Part shown: piece after piece, positions 1 through 5,947 of the stretch
Numbering within the stretch: position 1 is the stretch's first letter
Layout of the letters: every line of letters starts with the position of its first letter
Virus record (IMG/VR): IMGVR_UViG_3300044612_002560
Coordinates: 1-20,646 of that record
Reading direction: 5' to 3' (one strand)
Source: a virus
Length of the DNA stretch: 20,646 bases
Position numbers and translations under genes: made by a program
The notes under the pieces: generated by a model
What the model was told of the DNA's origin: nothing
Seen by the model: the letters and a program-made list of their open reading frames with translations, nothing else
The model's database searches: none

Positions 1-107
1 TCACCCCAAATCCCCCAATCCACCCAACCACAACCAATGGGGTCTCCCATTCCCTCCTCACACTCCTCCCTTTACCCTCTACCTGTATCTTTCGGGGAAT
101 ATTTGGA

Positions 108-116
108 TTATCCACA
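108..116 (+). promoter_or_regulatory. Perfect DnaA-box match TTATCCACA
   Basis: TTATCCACA is identical to the bacterial DnaA consensus box and sits just after an A/T-rich stretch (gaatatttgga) in otherwise G+C-rich noncoding DNA. One box alone is weak evidence of an origin. Nearby iteron-like repeats make it more interesting. Confidence 0.45.
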
Positions 117-195
117 TCTCCCTGTAGCGCAATGAATTGCGCGCATTCCAGGCACCATGTCTCCAGAAACCTTGCTTGACAAGATGGTCGTGTGA

Positions 196-228
196 ATACG
201 AGTATGCGAGCGCAGCGAGCATACGAGT
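196..228 (+). repeat. Direct and inverted repeat ATACGAGT / GTATGC-GCATAC
   Basis: ATACGAGT occurs at 196-203 and again at 221-228. The inner sequences GTATGC (202-207) and GCATAC (219-224) are reverse complements and can form a hairpin. It lies just upstream of the second iteron-like copy. Confidence 0.4.
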
Positions 229-240
229 GCCCGTGCTTGC

Positions 241-269
241 GCGCATTCAGTGCTTTCAGCACTGTGCGC
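241..269 (+). repeat. Inverted repeat between iteron copies
   Basis: CAGTGC (248-253) and GCACTG (259-264) form a 6-bp stem with loop TTTCA. GCGCA (241-245) and TGCGC (265-269) extend it after a two-base bulge. The hairpin therefore links iteron copies two and three and could form a cruciform. Confidence 0.4.
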
Positions 270-549
270 ATTACCCGGAATTCTCGAACTGCGCGCACTC
301 CCAACACTGCGCGCACTTAACGCGCACGCGCGAGACAAATTCTCGCAATTGCTCTCCGGTCTCTTCCCGGATGGAGCATCCCCCGGATGTGGCTACCCGG
401 CTTCCCACGCCCCTCTCCGCGTGGCCCCACCACCCTTTCGACTCCCACATCATCCGGAGTCCCAGGATGCTCTCCTGCGCAAAGCGGTGGCACCACACGA
501 CCATGTGACCCCACCCGGCTTTCACTCCCTCCACCCCCGGTGCGTCCGC

Positions 550-598
550 CACCCTTTCAAATTCGTAATTTGATCTCTCGGACACAGACGAATAAACT
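550..598 (+). promoter_or_regulatory. Promoter P1 with dyad operator
   Basis: A -35 element TTGATC (570-575) and a -10 element TAAACT (593-598) are separated by 17 bp. The dyad CAAATT-cgt-AATTTG (558-572) covers the left part of the -35. A 23-bp stretch here (550-572) is identical to 1651-1673. The start point would lie near 605, giving a leader of about 36 nt for the methyltransferase gene. The dyad overlapping the -35 is where a repressor would block polymerase. Confidence 0.7.
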
Positions 599-640
599 GC
601 CCACACGAACTGACGCCCACGTTCCAACAAAGGACCACTC

Positions 641-1669
641 ATGTCCGGCGACTGCGCGCACAAGATCATCCACGGCGACTGCCTCAAGAGCCTCGACGGC
701 ATCCCGCCTGTGGACTCGATCGTCACGGACCCGCCCTATGGGATCTCATTCATGGGGAACTCATGGGATCATGGAGTCCCCGGTGTGGACTTCTGGCGTG
801 GCTTCCTCGCGCACTCCAAACCCGGCGCGCATCTCCTCGCCTTCGGAGGAACCCGAACCTTCCACCGCCTCACCTGCGCGATCGAGGATGCAGGCTGGGA
901 GATCCGGGATTGCCTGATGTGGGTCTATGGCACCGGATTCCCGAAGTCCCACAACCTCAAGGGTGAGTGGGAAGGCTGGGGAACCACGCTCAAGCCTGCG
1001 TGGGAACCCATCATTCTCGCACGTAAGCCAATCTCCGGAACCGTTGAAGGAAATGCCCACACTCACGGCACTGGCGCTTTAAACATCGACGCATGTCGCG
1101 TGGAGCCTACCGGGGAGTCTTCATCCCGAGACGGAGAAGAATCCAGAGATGCCAGATACACGGATCGAGGAGCCACAAACTTCGCTGCTACTCCTGGTCC
1201 TCGCGGAGGAGACGCGAAAGGCCGTTGGCCCGCCAATCTCATCCACGACGGCAGCGAAGATGTGGTCGATCTCTTCCCGCACAGCAAGGATGGAGTTGCG
1301 GTCCAGCGCAATCGCGACGGAGAGGTCCACAACCAGATCTACGGCAAGTACAAGAAACCGCCTGGGGAAGATGTGGGATACGGAGGCTCCGGATCAGCAT
1401 CGCGATTCTTCTACTGCGCCAAACCATCCAAATCCGAACGCGGCGAAGGCAACAACCACCCCACCGTGAAGCCCATCGCCCTCATGCGATACCTCTGCCG
1501 CCTCATCACCCCTCCTGGAGGTGTGGTTCTTGACCCATTCGCCGGATCTGGAACCACAGGTGTGGCAGCGAAGCTCGAAGGATTCCGGTTCATCGGCGTG
1601 GAGATGGAGAAAGCCTTCTCAGAGATCGCCGAGAGTCGGATTTCTTCGATCACCCTTTCAAATTCGTAA
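641..1669 (+). CDS. Orphan DNA methyltransferase (N4-cytosine/N6-adenine type)
   Basis: This 342-residue protein is an S-adenosylmethionine-dependent DNA methyltransferase that would methylate an exocyclic amino group of adenine or cytosine in phage DNA. The catalytic motif TDPPYG is near residues 29-34, and the AdoMet-binding motif LDPFAGSGTT is near 297-306. Catalytic motif before binding motif is the beta-type order of the N-4/N-6 methylase family. HPTVKP before the binding motif is also typical. The ATG at 641 follows AAAGGA at a good distance and promoter P1. No restriction endonuclease is adjacent, so it is an orphan enzyme, likely protecting phage DNA or marking it for regulation. The target base and recognition site cannot be read from sequence. 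The stop codon lies inside the operator dyad of promoter P2. Confidence 0.92.
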   Translation: MSGDCAHKIIHGDCLKSLDGIPPVDSIVTDPPYGISFMGNSWDHGVPGVDFWRGFLAHSKPGAHLLAFGGTRTFHRLTCAIEDAGWEIRDCLMWVYGTGFPKSHNLKGEWEGWGTTLKPAWEPIILARKPISGTVEGNAHTHGTGALNIDACRVEPTGESSSRDGEESRDARYTDRGATNFAATPGPRGGDAKGRWPANLIHDGSEDVVDLFPHSKDGVAVQRNRDGEVHNQIYGKYKKPPGEDVGYGGSGSASRFFYCAKPSKSERGEGNNHPTVKPIALMRYLCRLITPPGGVVLDPFAGSGTTGVAAKLEGFRFIGVEMEKAFSEIAESRISSITLSNS

Positions 1670-1699
1670 TTTGCCCACACCAACACAGACGGATACACT
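1651..1699 (+). promoter_or_regulatory. Promoter P2 with dyad operator
   Basis: The -35 element TTGCCC (1671-1676) and -10 element TACACT (1694-1699) are 17 bp apart. The dyad CAAATT-cgt-AATTTG occupies 1659-1673, and the 23 bp at 1651-1673 are identical to those of P1. The dyad overlaps the methyltransferase stop codon. A second TACACT lies at 1719-1724 without a good -35. Confidence 0.7.
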
Positions 1700-1738
1700 T
1701 CCGCACCGTTCGTCATACACTGCTCCGCGGAGACGCTC

Positions 1739-1993
1739 ATGATCCGAGAGATCCACGTCGGGAACATCGTCATCACCGAGACACCAACCACCGAGGGGTT
1801 TTCGGCAGTCTCAATCCTCTACCGCAATCCCGTCCGCGTCGGGATCGACAGCTTCAAGACTCAGCCTACGAAGTCATCGCGGGAGCTTCTCCAAGCTGCG
1901 ATCGCGCAGATCAACGCCAAGACGATTGGGCTGCTTCAGGTGAACGACGAACTCATGCACAAGCCGATGGTCGAGATCGACCTCTACAGCTAA
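1739..1993 (+). CDS. Small unknown protein, paralogue of the 2323 gene
   Basis: This 84-residue acidic-to-neutral protein has no recognised family. The ATG at 1739 follows GGAGACGCTC, a good ribosome binding site, about 33 nt after the predicted start of promoter P2. Its N-terminal half, with VITETP near residues 10-15 and a YRNPVRVGI segment near 28-36, aligns with the N-terminal half of the protein at 2323-2652 (IITQTP and NPHRV), so the two probably arose by duplication. The C-terminal half is predicted helical (SSRELLQAAIAQINAK). There is no signal peptide or membrane segment. A likely layout is a beta-rich N-terminus followed by a helix. Function unknown; probably an early accessory phage protein. 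Confidence 0.75.
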   Translation: MIREIHVGNIVITETPTTEGFSAVSILYRNPVRVGIDSFKTQPTKSSRELLQAAIAQINAKTIGLLQVNDELMHKPMVEIDLYS

Positions 1994-2005
1994 CCGGAGA
2001 ACCCC

Positions 2006-2302
2006 ATGACCGAACTGGAAGCTCTCAAATGCGCTGTCTTCGACAACGCTCAAGCGATTGGATTGCTCCGCACCCGGACGCGCGATCTCCACGAAAGGAT
2101 AACCACACTCGAAACGCCTGACGCTCCACACGCGCCACACGAGTACCCAGGGTCCGACAACATCCGCGCACTCATTGCGAACATGAACCTCATCGTCAAG
2201 AACCTCGGCCGCATCGAGCGCGCACTCAGCGTGTTGGGCAGTCTCGCAGGACAACAAGACCGAATCGAACTCATCCTCAAAGGCTTCGGCGATGTCGGCT
2301 GA
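2006..2302 (+). CDS. Small helical protein, unknown function
   Basis: This 98-residue protein starts at an ATG preceded by CCGGAGAACCCC and lies 12 nt after the previous stop, so it is probably in the same operon. It is mostly helical with two heptad-like stretches (about residues 3-37 and 50-95) separated by a Pro/His-rich linker (PDAPHAPHEYPG). This pattern suggests a coiled-coil or helical-hairpin protein that oligomerises or binds a partner. There are no catalytic motifs, cysteines paired for metal, or membrane segments. No family is recognised. Confidence 0.75.
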   Translation: MTELEALKCAVFDNAQAIGLLRTRTRDLHERITTLETPDAPHAPHEYPGSDNIRALIANMNLIVKNLGRIERALSVLGSLAGQQDRIELILKGFGDVG

Positions 2303-2322
2303 GCCACACACAAGGAAGCCCC

Positions 2323-2652
2323 ATGAAAGTCTCCATCGGCCCCTACATCATCACGCAAACACCCAACCACGGACTGGGCACATTCACCACAAGTGTGGCC
2401 CCCGAATCAAACCCCCACCGTGTGGACATGCAGATGTTCGGCCTTGAAGCGACCGGAAAGCTCGGTCTCGTCGAGTCCGTCAGAGAAGAACTCATCCGAC
2501 GCATCAGGGCCTACTCGACAATCCTCCACAGGATTGAAGGCAAGCACCCTGTCAAGCTGCAAGCCCTCAGCTACCTCACCGCCTACCGCACCATCTCCGG
2601 CAAGGACTGGGCACCCCTCGGAGAACTCGACCATCTCCGCAGGCGTGGATAA
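2323..2652 (+). CDS. Small unknown protein, paralogue of the 1739 gene
   Basis: This 109-residue protein begins at an ATG after AAGGAAGCCCC, a strong ribosome binding site. Residues 3-40 resemble the start of the protein at 1739-1993: IITQTP matches VITETP and NPHRV matches NPVRV with similar spacing. The following region (about 45-90) is helical and basic, ending in LDHLRRRG. No known domain, signal peptide or membrane segment is visible. Duplicated small beta-helix proteins in early phage operons are often host-interaction or anti-defence factors, but nothing here proves that. Confidence 0.75.
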   Translation: MKVSIGPYIITQTPNHGLGTFTTSVAPESNPHRVDMQMFGLEATGKLGLVESVREELIRRIRAYSTILHRIEGKHPVKLQALSYLTAYRTISGKDWAPLGELDHLRRRG

Positions 2653-2660
2653 CCTGTCGC

Positions 2661-2698
2661 ATTCGTAATTTGCCTTCCACGACACCGATTCTTACACT
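2661..2698 (+). promoter_or_regulatory. Promoter P3 with half-conserved operator
   Basis: The -35 element TTGCCT (2670-2675) and -10 element TACACT (2693-2698) are 17 bp apart. ATTCGTAATTTG (2661-2672) is identical to the core of P1 and P2, but the left arm reads GC instead of CAA, so only the right half-site and the centre are kept. It should drive the genes from 2731 onward. Confidence 0.65.
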
Positions 2699-2730
2699 GC
2701 TCGCACAGAACGAATCACAAAGGACCCCCA

Positions 2731-2994
2731 ATGATCGTCCACCGCGGCACCGTCAGTGCCATGTACCACAGAACAAACGAACACGGCGTTGGTGTGGTTG
2801 GAGTTCTCTCCGACTCACACTTCGAGCACAGAAGCGTCCTCGAACCTGTGGAATCCGAGGATCACCTGGTTCAGTACGCTTCGCAGATACTCGCTGAGAA
2901 GATCCGACACGCCCTGTACGAATTCGAGCAATTCTCCGGCAAGACTTACTTCCAATTCGTGGAAGACCTGAACGATCGCGTCGGCTCGTTCTGA
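2731..2994 (+). CDS. Small unknown protein
   Basis: This 87-residue protein starts at an ATG after AAAGGACCCCCA, about 26 nt beyond the predicted start of promoter P3. The first 40 residues look like beta strands (VHRGTVSAMYHRTNE then VGVVGVLSD), and the rest is helical and acidic with aromatic residues (YEFEQFSGKTYFQFVEDL). The beta-then-helix layout recalls the proteins at 1739 and 2323, but sequence similarity is weak and I do not claim homology. No known motif or membrane segment is seen. Confidence 0.75.
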   Translation: MIVHRGTVSAMYHRTNEHGVGVVGVLSDSHFEHRSVLEPVESEDHLVQYASQILAEKIRHALYEFEQFSGKTYFQFVEDLNDRVGSF

Positions 2995-3025
2995 CACACT
3001 GCCCACACACACCGAAAGGCTCGCA

Positions 3026-3295
3026 ATGCCGCCAAAAGCCAACAAAGCGCCCACGAAGCCCACCCCAAAGGTCCGAAGCCTCGGGCAAGTCCTCGAACTG
3101 CCGAATGAGGTCACTACAAGCAACCCGCTTGTCATCTCGTGGGATGGAAAGTCCGCTCATGTCAGCATTCTGGACAAGGAGGGTAGGAATGACATGGAAC
3201 CCGAAGACCTCCCATCCATCAGCAAGGAATCCGCCCAAGTCCTGATCGATGTCCTCACCACCTTCGTCAAGCATGGCGTGCTTGATCTGGGTTGA
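3026..3295 (+). CDS. Small unknown protein with basic N-terminal tail
   Basis: This 89-residue protein starts at an ATG after GAAAGGCTCGCA, 31 nt after the preceding stop. The first 16 residues are a Lys/Pro-rich tail (four PK or KP-type pairs) that could bind nucleic acid or acidic surfaces. The remainder is acidic and probably a small alpha/beta domain ending in a helix (AQVLIDVLTTFVKHGVL). The intergenic region before it repeats the ACTGCCCACAC sequence also found after P1 and before the 18074 gene. No family recognised. Confidence 0.75.
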   Translation: MPPKANKAPTKPTPKVRSLGQVLELPNEVTTSNPLVISWDGKSAHVSILDKEGRNDMEPEDLPSISKESAQVLIDVLTTFVKHGVLDLG

Positions 3296-3310
3296 ACCAC
3301 AGGAGTCCCA

Positions 3311-3625
3311 ATGGCCATTTGCCCACTACCAATCCCGTTCATGTGTGGATCGTCAAAGTCCGAATGCGCCGCGATCGAGGTGCAGATCCTCGAAGCGGCC
3401 GCAGAGCGAGATCTCGACATCCCCACGCTCGCGGACAAGCCAATCATCACGGCTTCCGTGTGGTCCGGAGTTCACGAGGCAATCCTGGTTCACCGGAGAT
3501 ACCGACTCCAGCAGTTCCCAGACCCGGAAATGATCCTCTTTCGTGCGTACGGGTCTTCTCGCAAGGAAGCCCTCGAACTTCTCCTGTCCAAGGTCCAGAA
3601 CCTTCAGAAGGGAAAACGTGGCTGA
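3311..3625 (+). CDS. Small unknown protein
   Basis: This 104-residue protein starts at an ATG after CACAGGAGTCCCA, 15 nt after the previous stop. It overlaps the next gene by 8 nt, whose ribosome binding site (AGAAGGGA) lies in its end, so translation is probably coupled. Residues 20-36 form an acidic helix; a WSGVHEAILVHRRYRL segment follows around 50-66; the C-terminus is helical and basic (SSRKEALELLLSKVQNLQKG). Two cysteines occur near the N-terminus but not in a metal-binding pair. No known domain. Confidence 0.75.
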   Translation: MAICPLPIPFMCGSSKSECAAIEVQILEAAAERDLDIPTLADKPIITASVWSGVHEAILVHRRYRLQQFPDPEMILFRAYGSSRKEALELLLSKVQNLQKGKRG

Positions 3626-3938
3626 CGACAAAAGCGGAATCGGCATCACCCCTGAATTCATGGAGTCAATCGGACTCTCTCGTGCCCATCCGATCTGCTC
3701 GGAAACACTGGAGGTGTGGGGAGCGAGGTGCCGCGATGACTCCTTCACGGCTTCCGGTGTCGAATACCACGAAGAACGATGCGTCTACGTGTACAACGAC
3801 TCCGGGTTTTTTACGCTCCACGTAACACGCCGGGAGAAGATGGCAGGCCGATACGACACATGCCAAATCTGCGTCCTGAAGGATGCCGCCCACCTTCAGC
3901 GCATGATTTACAACCTCACTCTCGACTGGAGGTCCTGA
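3618..3938 (+). CDS. Small unknown protein
   Basis: The chosen start is GTG at 3618, inside the end of the preceding gene and directly after AGAAGGGAAAAC; reading further upstream gives a low-quality Arg/Ser-rich extension. The product is 106 residues with several cysteines (ICSE, GARC, ERCVYVY, TCQICV). The TCQIC pair near residue 84-88 could bind metal but lacks an obvious partner pair. The middle (RCVYVYNDSGFFTLHV) looks like beta strands. No family recognised. Confidence 0.72.
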   Translation: MADDKSGIGITPEFMESIGLSRAHPICSETLEVWGARCRDDSFTASGVEYHEERCVYVYNDSGFFTLHVTRREKMAGRYDTCQICVLKDAAHLQRMIYNLTLDWRS

Positions 3939-3942
3939 ACCC

Positions 3943-4212
3943 GTGTCCTACACCGTAAGAACCCCGGCTGAACCACACCCTCTCCACGGCATCGCCTTCC
4001 ACATCAAGGAAGACAACGAGGAGTACGTGGGCCTGGATGTGGAGAAGCTCTCCGCGGAGCGAGATGTGGTCAACGGAGACATCCGTGGCGCTTTCCTCGA
4101 AGCGTTCACGGAGTTCCACAAGAAGTCCGATGACCTCTTCCGCCAGATGATCCGAGCGCAGATCCGACAGGACCCGTTCCCGGAAGAGTGGGTTACAGTC
4201 CTGAAGAAGTAA
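3943..4212 (+). CDS. Small acidic unknown protein, end of left operon
   Basis: The start is a GTG at 3943 preceded by GGAGGTCCTGAACCC, 4 nt after the previous stop. The 89-residue product has a short beta-type start (YTVRTPAEPHPLHGIAFHIKED) and an acidic helical C-terminal half with a run of aromatic and charged residues (AFTEFHKKSDDLFRQMIRAQIRQ). No motif or membrane segment is seen. It is the last gene of the left + strand block. The structured RNA at 4220-4299 begins 8 nt after its stop and may terminate or stabilise this transcript. Confidence 0.75.
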   Translation: MSYTVRTPAEPHPLHGIAFHIKEDNEEYVGLDVEKLSAERDVVNGDIRGAFLEAFTEFHKKSDDLFRQMIRAQIRQDPFPEEWVTVLKK

Positions 4213-4219
4213 CCGAACT

Positions 4220-4303
4220 CCCGACGCGCCAGCCATCGTCAAGGATTAGTTCCCCTTGTCGATGTGGGTGATTGACCGATCCACCCGTGGCGCGTCGGGT
4301 TTT
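4220..4303 (+). ncRNA. Three-way-junction structured RNA with U tail
   Basis: Two arms, 4220-4231 (CCCGACGCGCCA) and 4288-4299 (TGGCGCGTCGGG), form a perfect 12-bp stem followed by four T residues. Inside are two further hairpins. One pairs 4234-4244 with 4254-4264 (two 5-bp helices around a T-T mismatch, 9-nt loop). The other pairs GGGTG 4266-4270 with CACCC 4282-4286 (11-nt loop). Only two, one and one bases remain unpaired at the junction. It fits an intrinsic terminator with an elaborate head, a processed small RNA, or both. The tRNA begins immediately after the T run. Confidence 0.6.
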
Positions 4304-4377
4304 GCATCCATAGCTCAGATGGATAGAGCAGCGAGCTTCTACCTCGCCGGTCGGGTGTTCGAGTCGCCCTGGATGCA
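4304..4377 (+). tRNA. tRNA-Arg (anticodon TCT)
   Basis: A complete cloverleaf is visible. The acceptor pairs GCATCCA with TGGATGC, the D-arm is GCTC/GAGC, and the anticodon arm is GCGAG-CTTCTAC-CTCGC giving anticodon TCT. The variable loop has 5 nt and the T-arm is GGGTG-TTCGAGT-CGCCC. The discriminator is A and CCA is not encoded. It reads AGA, a codon rare in many G+C-rich genomes, as phage tRNAs often do. Confidence 0.96.
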
Positions 4378-4390
4378 CCTGAAAACACAA

Positions 4391-4433
4391 ACACCCCGCA
4401 AGGTCCCGGAGATTCCGAGGCTTTGCGGGGTGT
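4391..4433 (+). terminator. Terminator-like hairpin between convergent gene blocks
   Basis: ACACCCCGCAA (4391-4401) pairs with TTGCGGGGTGT (4423-4433) in a perfect 11-bp stem; the 21-nt head contains a small CGGA/TCCG stem. The + strand is followed by ggttgtttt and the - strand by tttgtgtttt, so it could act in both directions. It stands between tRNA-Arg and the end of the leftward gene at 4477, where a bidirectional stop is expected. Confidence 0.75.
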
Positions 4434-4476
4434 GGTTGTTTTGCGGATTCGGCTCAGCAAGGCACGGCGGACTTAC

Positions 4477-4752
4477 TCACAGCTTCTCTCCCACCAACGC
4501 CCGCAGCTTCGCCTCACACTCACGCCACGTCTCTTCCAAGCTCTCGTCCCCGGTGTTCGCGGACTCCCGGTAATCCACCGCGTGAACCGCCTCATACGTC
4601 ACCTGACACAACGCCGCGACCTTCCGCATGATGGCGATGGTCCCGTCGCTGTGCTGGTGCTCCCGCGTGGAGTTGCTCGCGATCAGTTCGATGATCGCTT
4701 CGGCCAGGCTGTCGATGTGGTGCTCTTGGTATCCGAATGCTCTGTCGCTCAT
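4477..4752 (-). CDS. Small helical unknown protein
   Basis: This 91-residue protein ends the leftward operon. The ATG at 4752 follows GGGGAGAAGCA and overlaps the stop of the upstream gene (ATGA), implying translational coupling. It is almost entirely helical and acidic (DSLAEAIIELIASN, IAIMRKVAALCQVTYEAVHAVDYRE, SLEETWRECEAKLRALV). It has two cysteines and no membrane segment or known motif. An upstream in-frame ATG at 4824 exists, but the coupled start has the better binding site. Confidence 0.72.
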   Translation of the reverse strand: MSDRAFGYQEHHIDSLAEAIIELIASNSTREHQHSDGTIAIMRKVAALCQVTYEAVHAVDYRESANTGDESLEETWRECEAKLRALVGEKL

Positions 4753-4964
4753 TGCTTCTCCCCAATCATCCGCCACAGGCTTCCCATGCTCATCAACGGC
4801 AATCGCGGCCCATTCAGCCAGCAACCCCCGTCCGCATACTCGATCACCTCAAACCCGCCCTTCTCCCACCGTCTCGGGAAGCCTCGGGCCTTGTCTTCCT
4901 CGTTCAGCACCCAGCCGTCAGACGCAAGGTTGTCGCAGGTGACGGGGGATTGGTCGGTAAGCAT
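4749..4964 (-). CDS. Small unknown protein
   Basis: The ATG at 4964 overlaps the stop of the upstream gene (TGATG) and follows GGGGGCGAAGTG. The 71-residue product contains ARGFPRRWEKGGFEVIEYADGGCWLNG, read here as a compact beta-type segment, and ends with a Met-rich stretch (LPLMSMGSLWRMIGEK). There is no recognised family, signal peptide or metal site. The tight overlaps on both sides show it belongs to the same operon as its neighbours. Confidence 0.7.
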   Translation of the reverse strand: MLTDQSPVTCDNLASDGWVLNEEDKARGFPRRWEKGGFEVIEYADGGCWLNGPRLPLMSMGSLWRMIGEKQ

Positions 4965-5170
4965 CACTTCGCCCCCATCGCCATGCACAACTTCACACCC
5001 CAGGCCATCGCCCATGTGGCTAGCGCAGGCTCCTGCTTGCAGGCTCGGAGCGCGTCGAGGGCGAGTTGTGGGTCGAGGCTTGGATCACCCGTGTGGCACT
5101 TACCACACTTCTTGGATGCCGCGGCTTCCTTGCGTTGCTCTGCCATCTCTCTGGTCACTTCGTCGGACAT
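4964..5170 (-). CDS. Small unknown protein with CxxC
   Basis: The ATG at 5170 lies 11 nt after the stop of the dioxygenase-like gene and has AAAGG upstream. The 68-residue product is helical with a KKCGKCHTGDP segment near residues 20-30, a CxxCH arrangement. One CxxCH could suggest haem attachment, but there is no signal peptide to send it outside the cytoplasm, so a small metal-binding or redox role is equally possible. Two more cysteines (RACKQE, KLCMAMG) follow. Its stop overlaps the next start. Confidence 0.7.
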   Translation of the reverse strand: MSDEVTREMAEQRKEAAASKKCGKCHTGDPSLDPQLALDALRACKQEPALATWAMAWGVKLCMAMGAK

Positions 5171-5181
5171 GGGGTTGCCTT

Positions 5182-5928
5182 TCACTTGATGAGCAGCTTC
5201 GAGATATCCCGCTTGTGAATCTGATCCGGAACCACACTCAGGAGCGGGGTCCAGAAATACTCCGCACCCTCGAAGAAGTAGTGCGTGACCTGCGACAGTC
5301 GCGTGCGGGTCTTGTCCCACCGCAACGCTCCACCATGAAGCAGATTCGAGGCCCAGATGAGGCACTGGCCCTTCTTCATGATCCCGAGTCGCTTGTTGCG
5401 AGTCAGGCCCTGCTGTACGACCAACCGAGCGATGTAATCCTCGTAGTGGTGATACGAAGACTCCTTGGCCGCCACGCCGATCGTCTGCATGTTCACCTCG
5501 GGCAACTTGTGGCTGCCTTCGTAGAACACGAGCGGGCCGTTATTTTCGTCCACATCTTCGAGGGCCAGCCAGACGCCGCACATCAACCCAGCAGGGTGTG
5601 AGTTGAAGTGAATCGTGTCGGAATGAATTTCCTGTTCCGTGCCGACCTTGAAGCTCAGTGTCTGGAACGGCAGAGGCTTGGATGCGTAGAGCCCCTTGAG
5701 GACAACATCCACGTTTTCGTTGAGAGCGATCGCCCTGCACGCCTCGGATGTCTTCCACAGGTCCTGCTTGCGGCCGTGCATGGCGTTGCCGAACACTGCA
5801 TTCATATCCTGGATGGCCTGATCCAGAATCGAAACGTCAATCTCCGGATCAAAAATCAGGTATCCAGATTCTTTGTACTGATCCCGAGCATCGAGCACGG
5901 AATCGTCCATTGTCCACACCTTGGTCAT
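5182..5928 (-). CDS. Phytanoyl-CoA dioxygenase-like Fe(II)/2-oxoglutarate enzyme
   Basis: This 248-residue protein matches the phytanoyl-CoA dioxygenase superfamily: Fe(II)- and 2-oxoglutarate-dependent oxygenases that hydroxylate or halogenate small molecules. The iron ligands are visible as HSD (His102, Asp104) and the distal His198 in NLLHGG, with Arg210 (TRLSQ) placed to bind the 2-oxoglutarate carboxylate. GVWLALEDVDENNGPLVFYEGSH is the characteristic core strand region. The ATG at 5928 follows GGAGAGAACGCA. It sits 19 nt after the stop of the GNAT-like gene, so the two are probably cotranscribed. In phages such enzymes are auxiliary metabolic genes or possible nucleic-acid modifiers. 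The substrate cannot be inferred; all catalytic residues appear intact. Confidence 0.88.
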   Translation of the reverse strand: MTKVWTMDDSVLDARDQYKESGYLIFDPEIDVSILDQAIQDMNAVFGNAMHGRKQDLWKTSEACRAIALNENVDVVLKGLYASKPLPFQTLSFKVGTEQEIHSDTIHFNSHPAGLMCGVWLALEDVDENNGPLVFYEGSHKLPEVNMQTIGVAAKESSYHHYEDYIARLVVQQGLTRNKRLGIMKKGQCLIWASNLLHGGALRWDKTRTRLSQVTHYFFEGAEYFWTPLLSVVPDQIHKRDISKLLIK

Positions 5929-5947
5929 TGCGTTCTCTCCGTGATGC

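Larger units (their letters stand above)
138..317 (+). repeat. Iteron-like TGCGCGCAyT repeat cluster
   Basis: Five same-orientation copies of a 10-mer occur at 138-147 and 238-247 (TGCGCGCATT), 263-272 (TGTGCGCATT), 290-299 and 308-317 (TGCGCGCACT). Copies one and two are exactly 100 bp apart; the last four are spaced 25, 27 and 18 bp. A GCGCAC/GCGCGAG-rich tail follows to about 332, and a related TGCGCGCACA lies at 653-662 inside the methyltransferase gene. Such arrays are typical of initiator or regulator binding sites, but no cognate protein is identified. Confidence 0.5.
1..640. other. Noncoding left region, candidate replication or regulatory zone
   Basis: No reading frame here looks like a real gene: open frames exist on both strands but are low-complexity (Ser/Pro/His/Arg-rich) and lack good ribosome binding sites. 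The first 90 bases are pyrimidine-rich on the + strand. The region holds a DnaA-box match, a cluster of TGCGCGCAyT repeats, two inverted repeats and, at its right end, the promoter of the methyltransferase gene. This combination suggests an origin or a control region. That role is inference. Confidence 0.5.

Noticed and set aside
137-726. Open frames on both strands before the methyltransferase
   Set aside because: Repetitive composition driven by GCGCGC repeats, no ribosome binding sites, overlapping each other.
4423-5601. 392-residue + strand frame across the leftward genes
   Set aside because: Opposite four leftward genes with ATGA-type overlaps and an intact dioxygenase motif set; product looks random.
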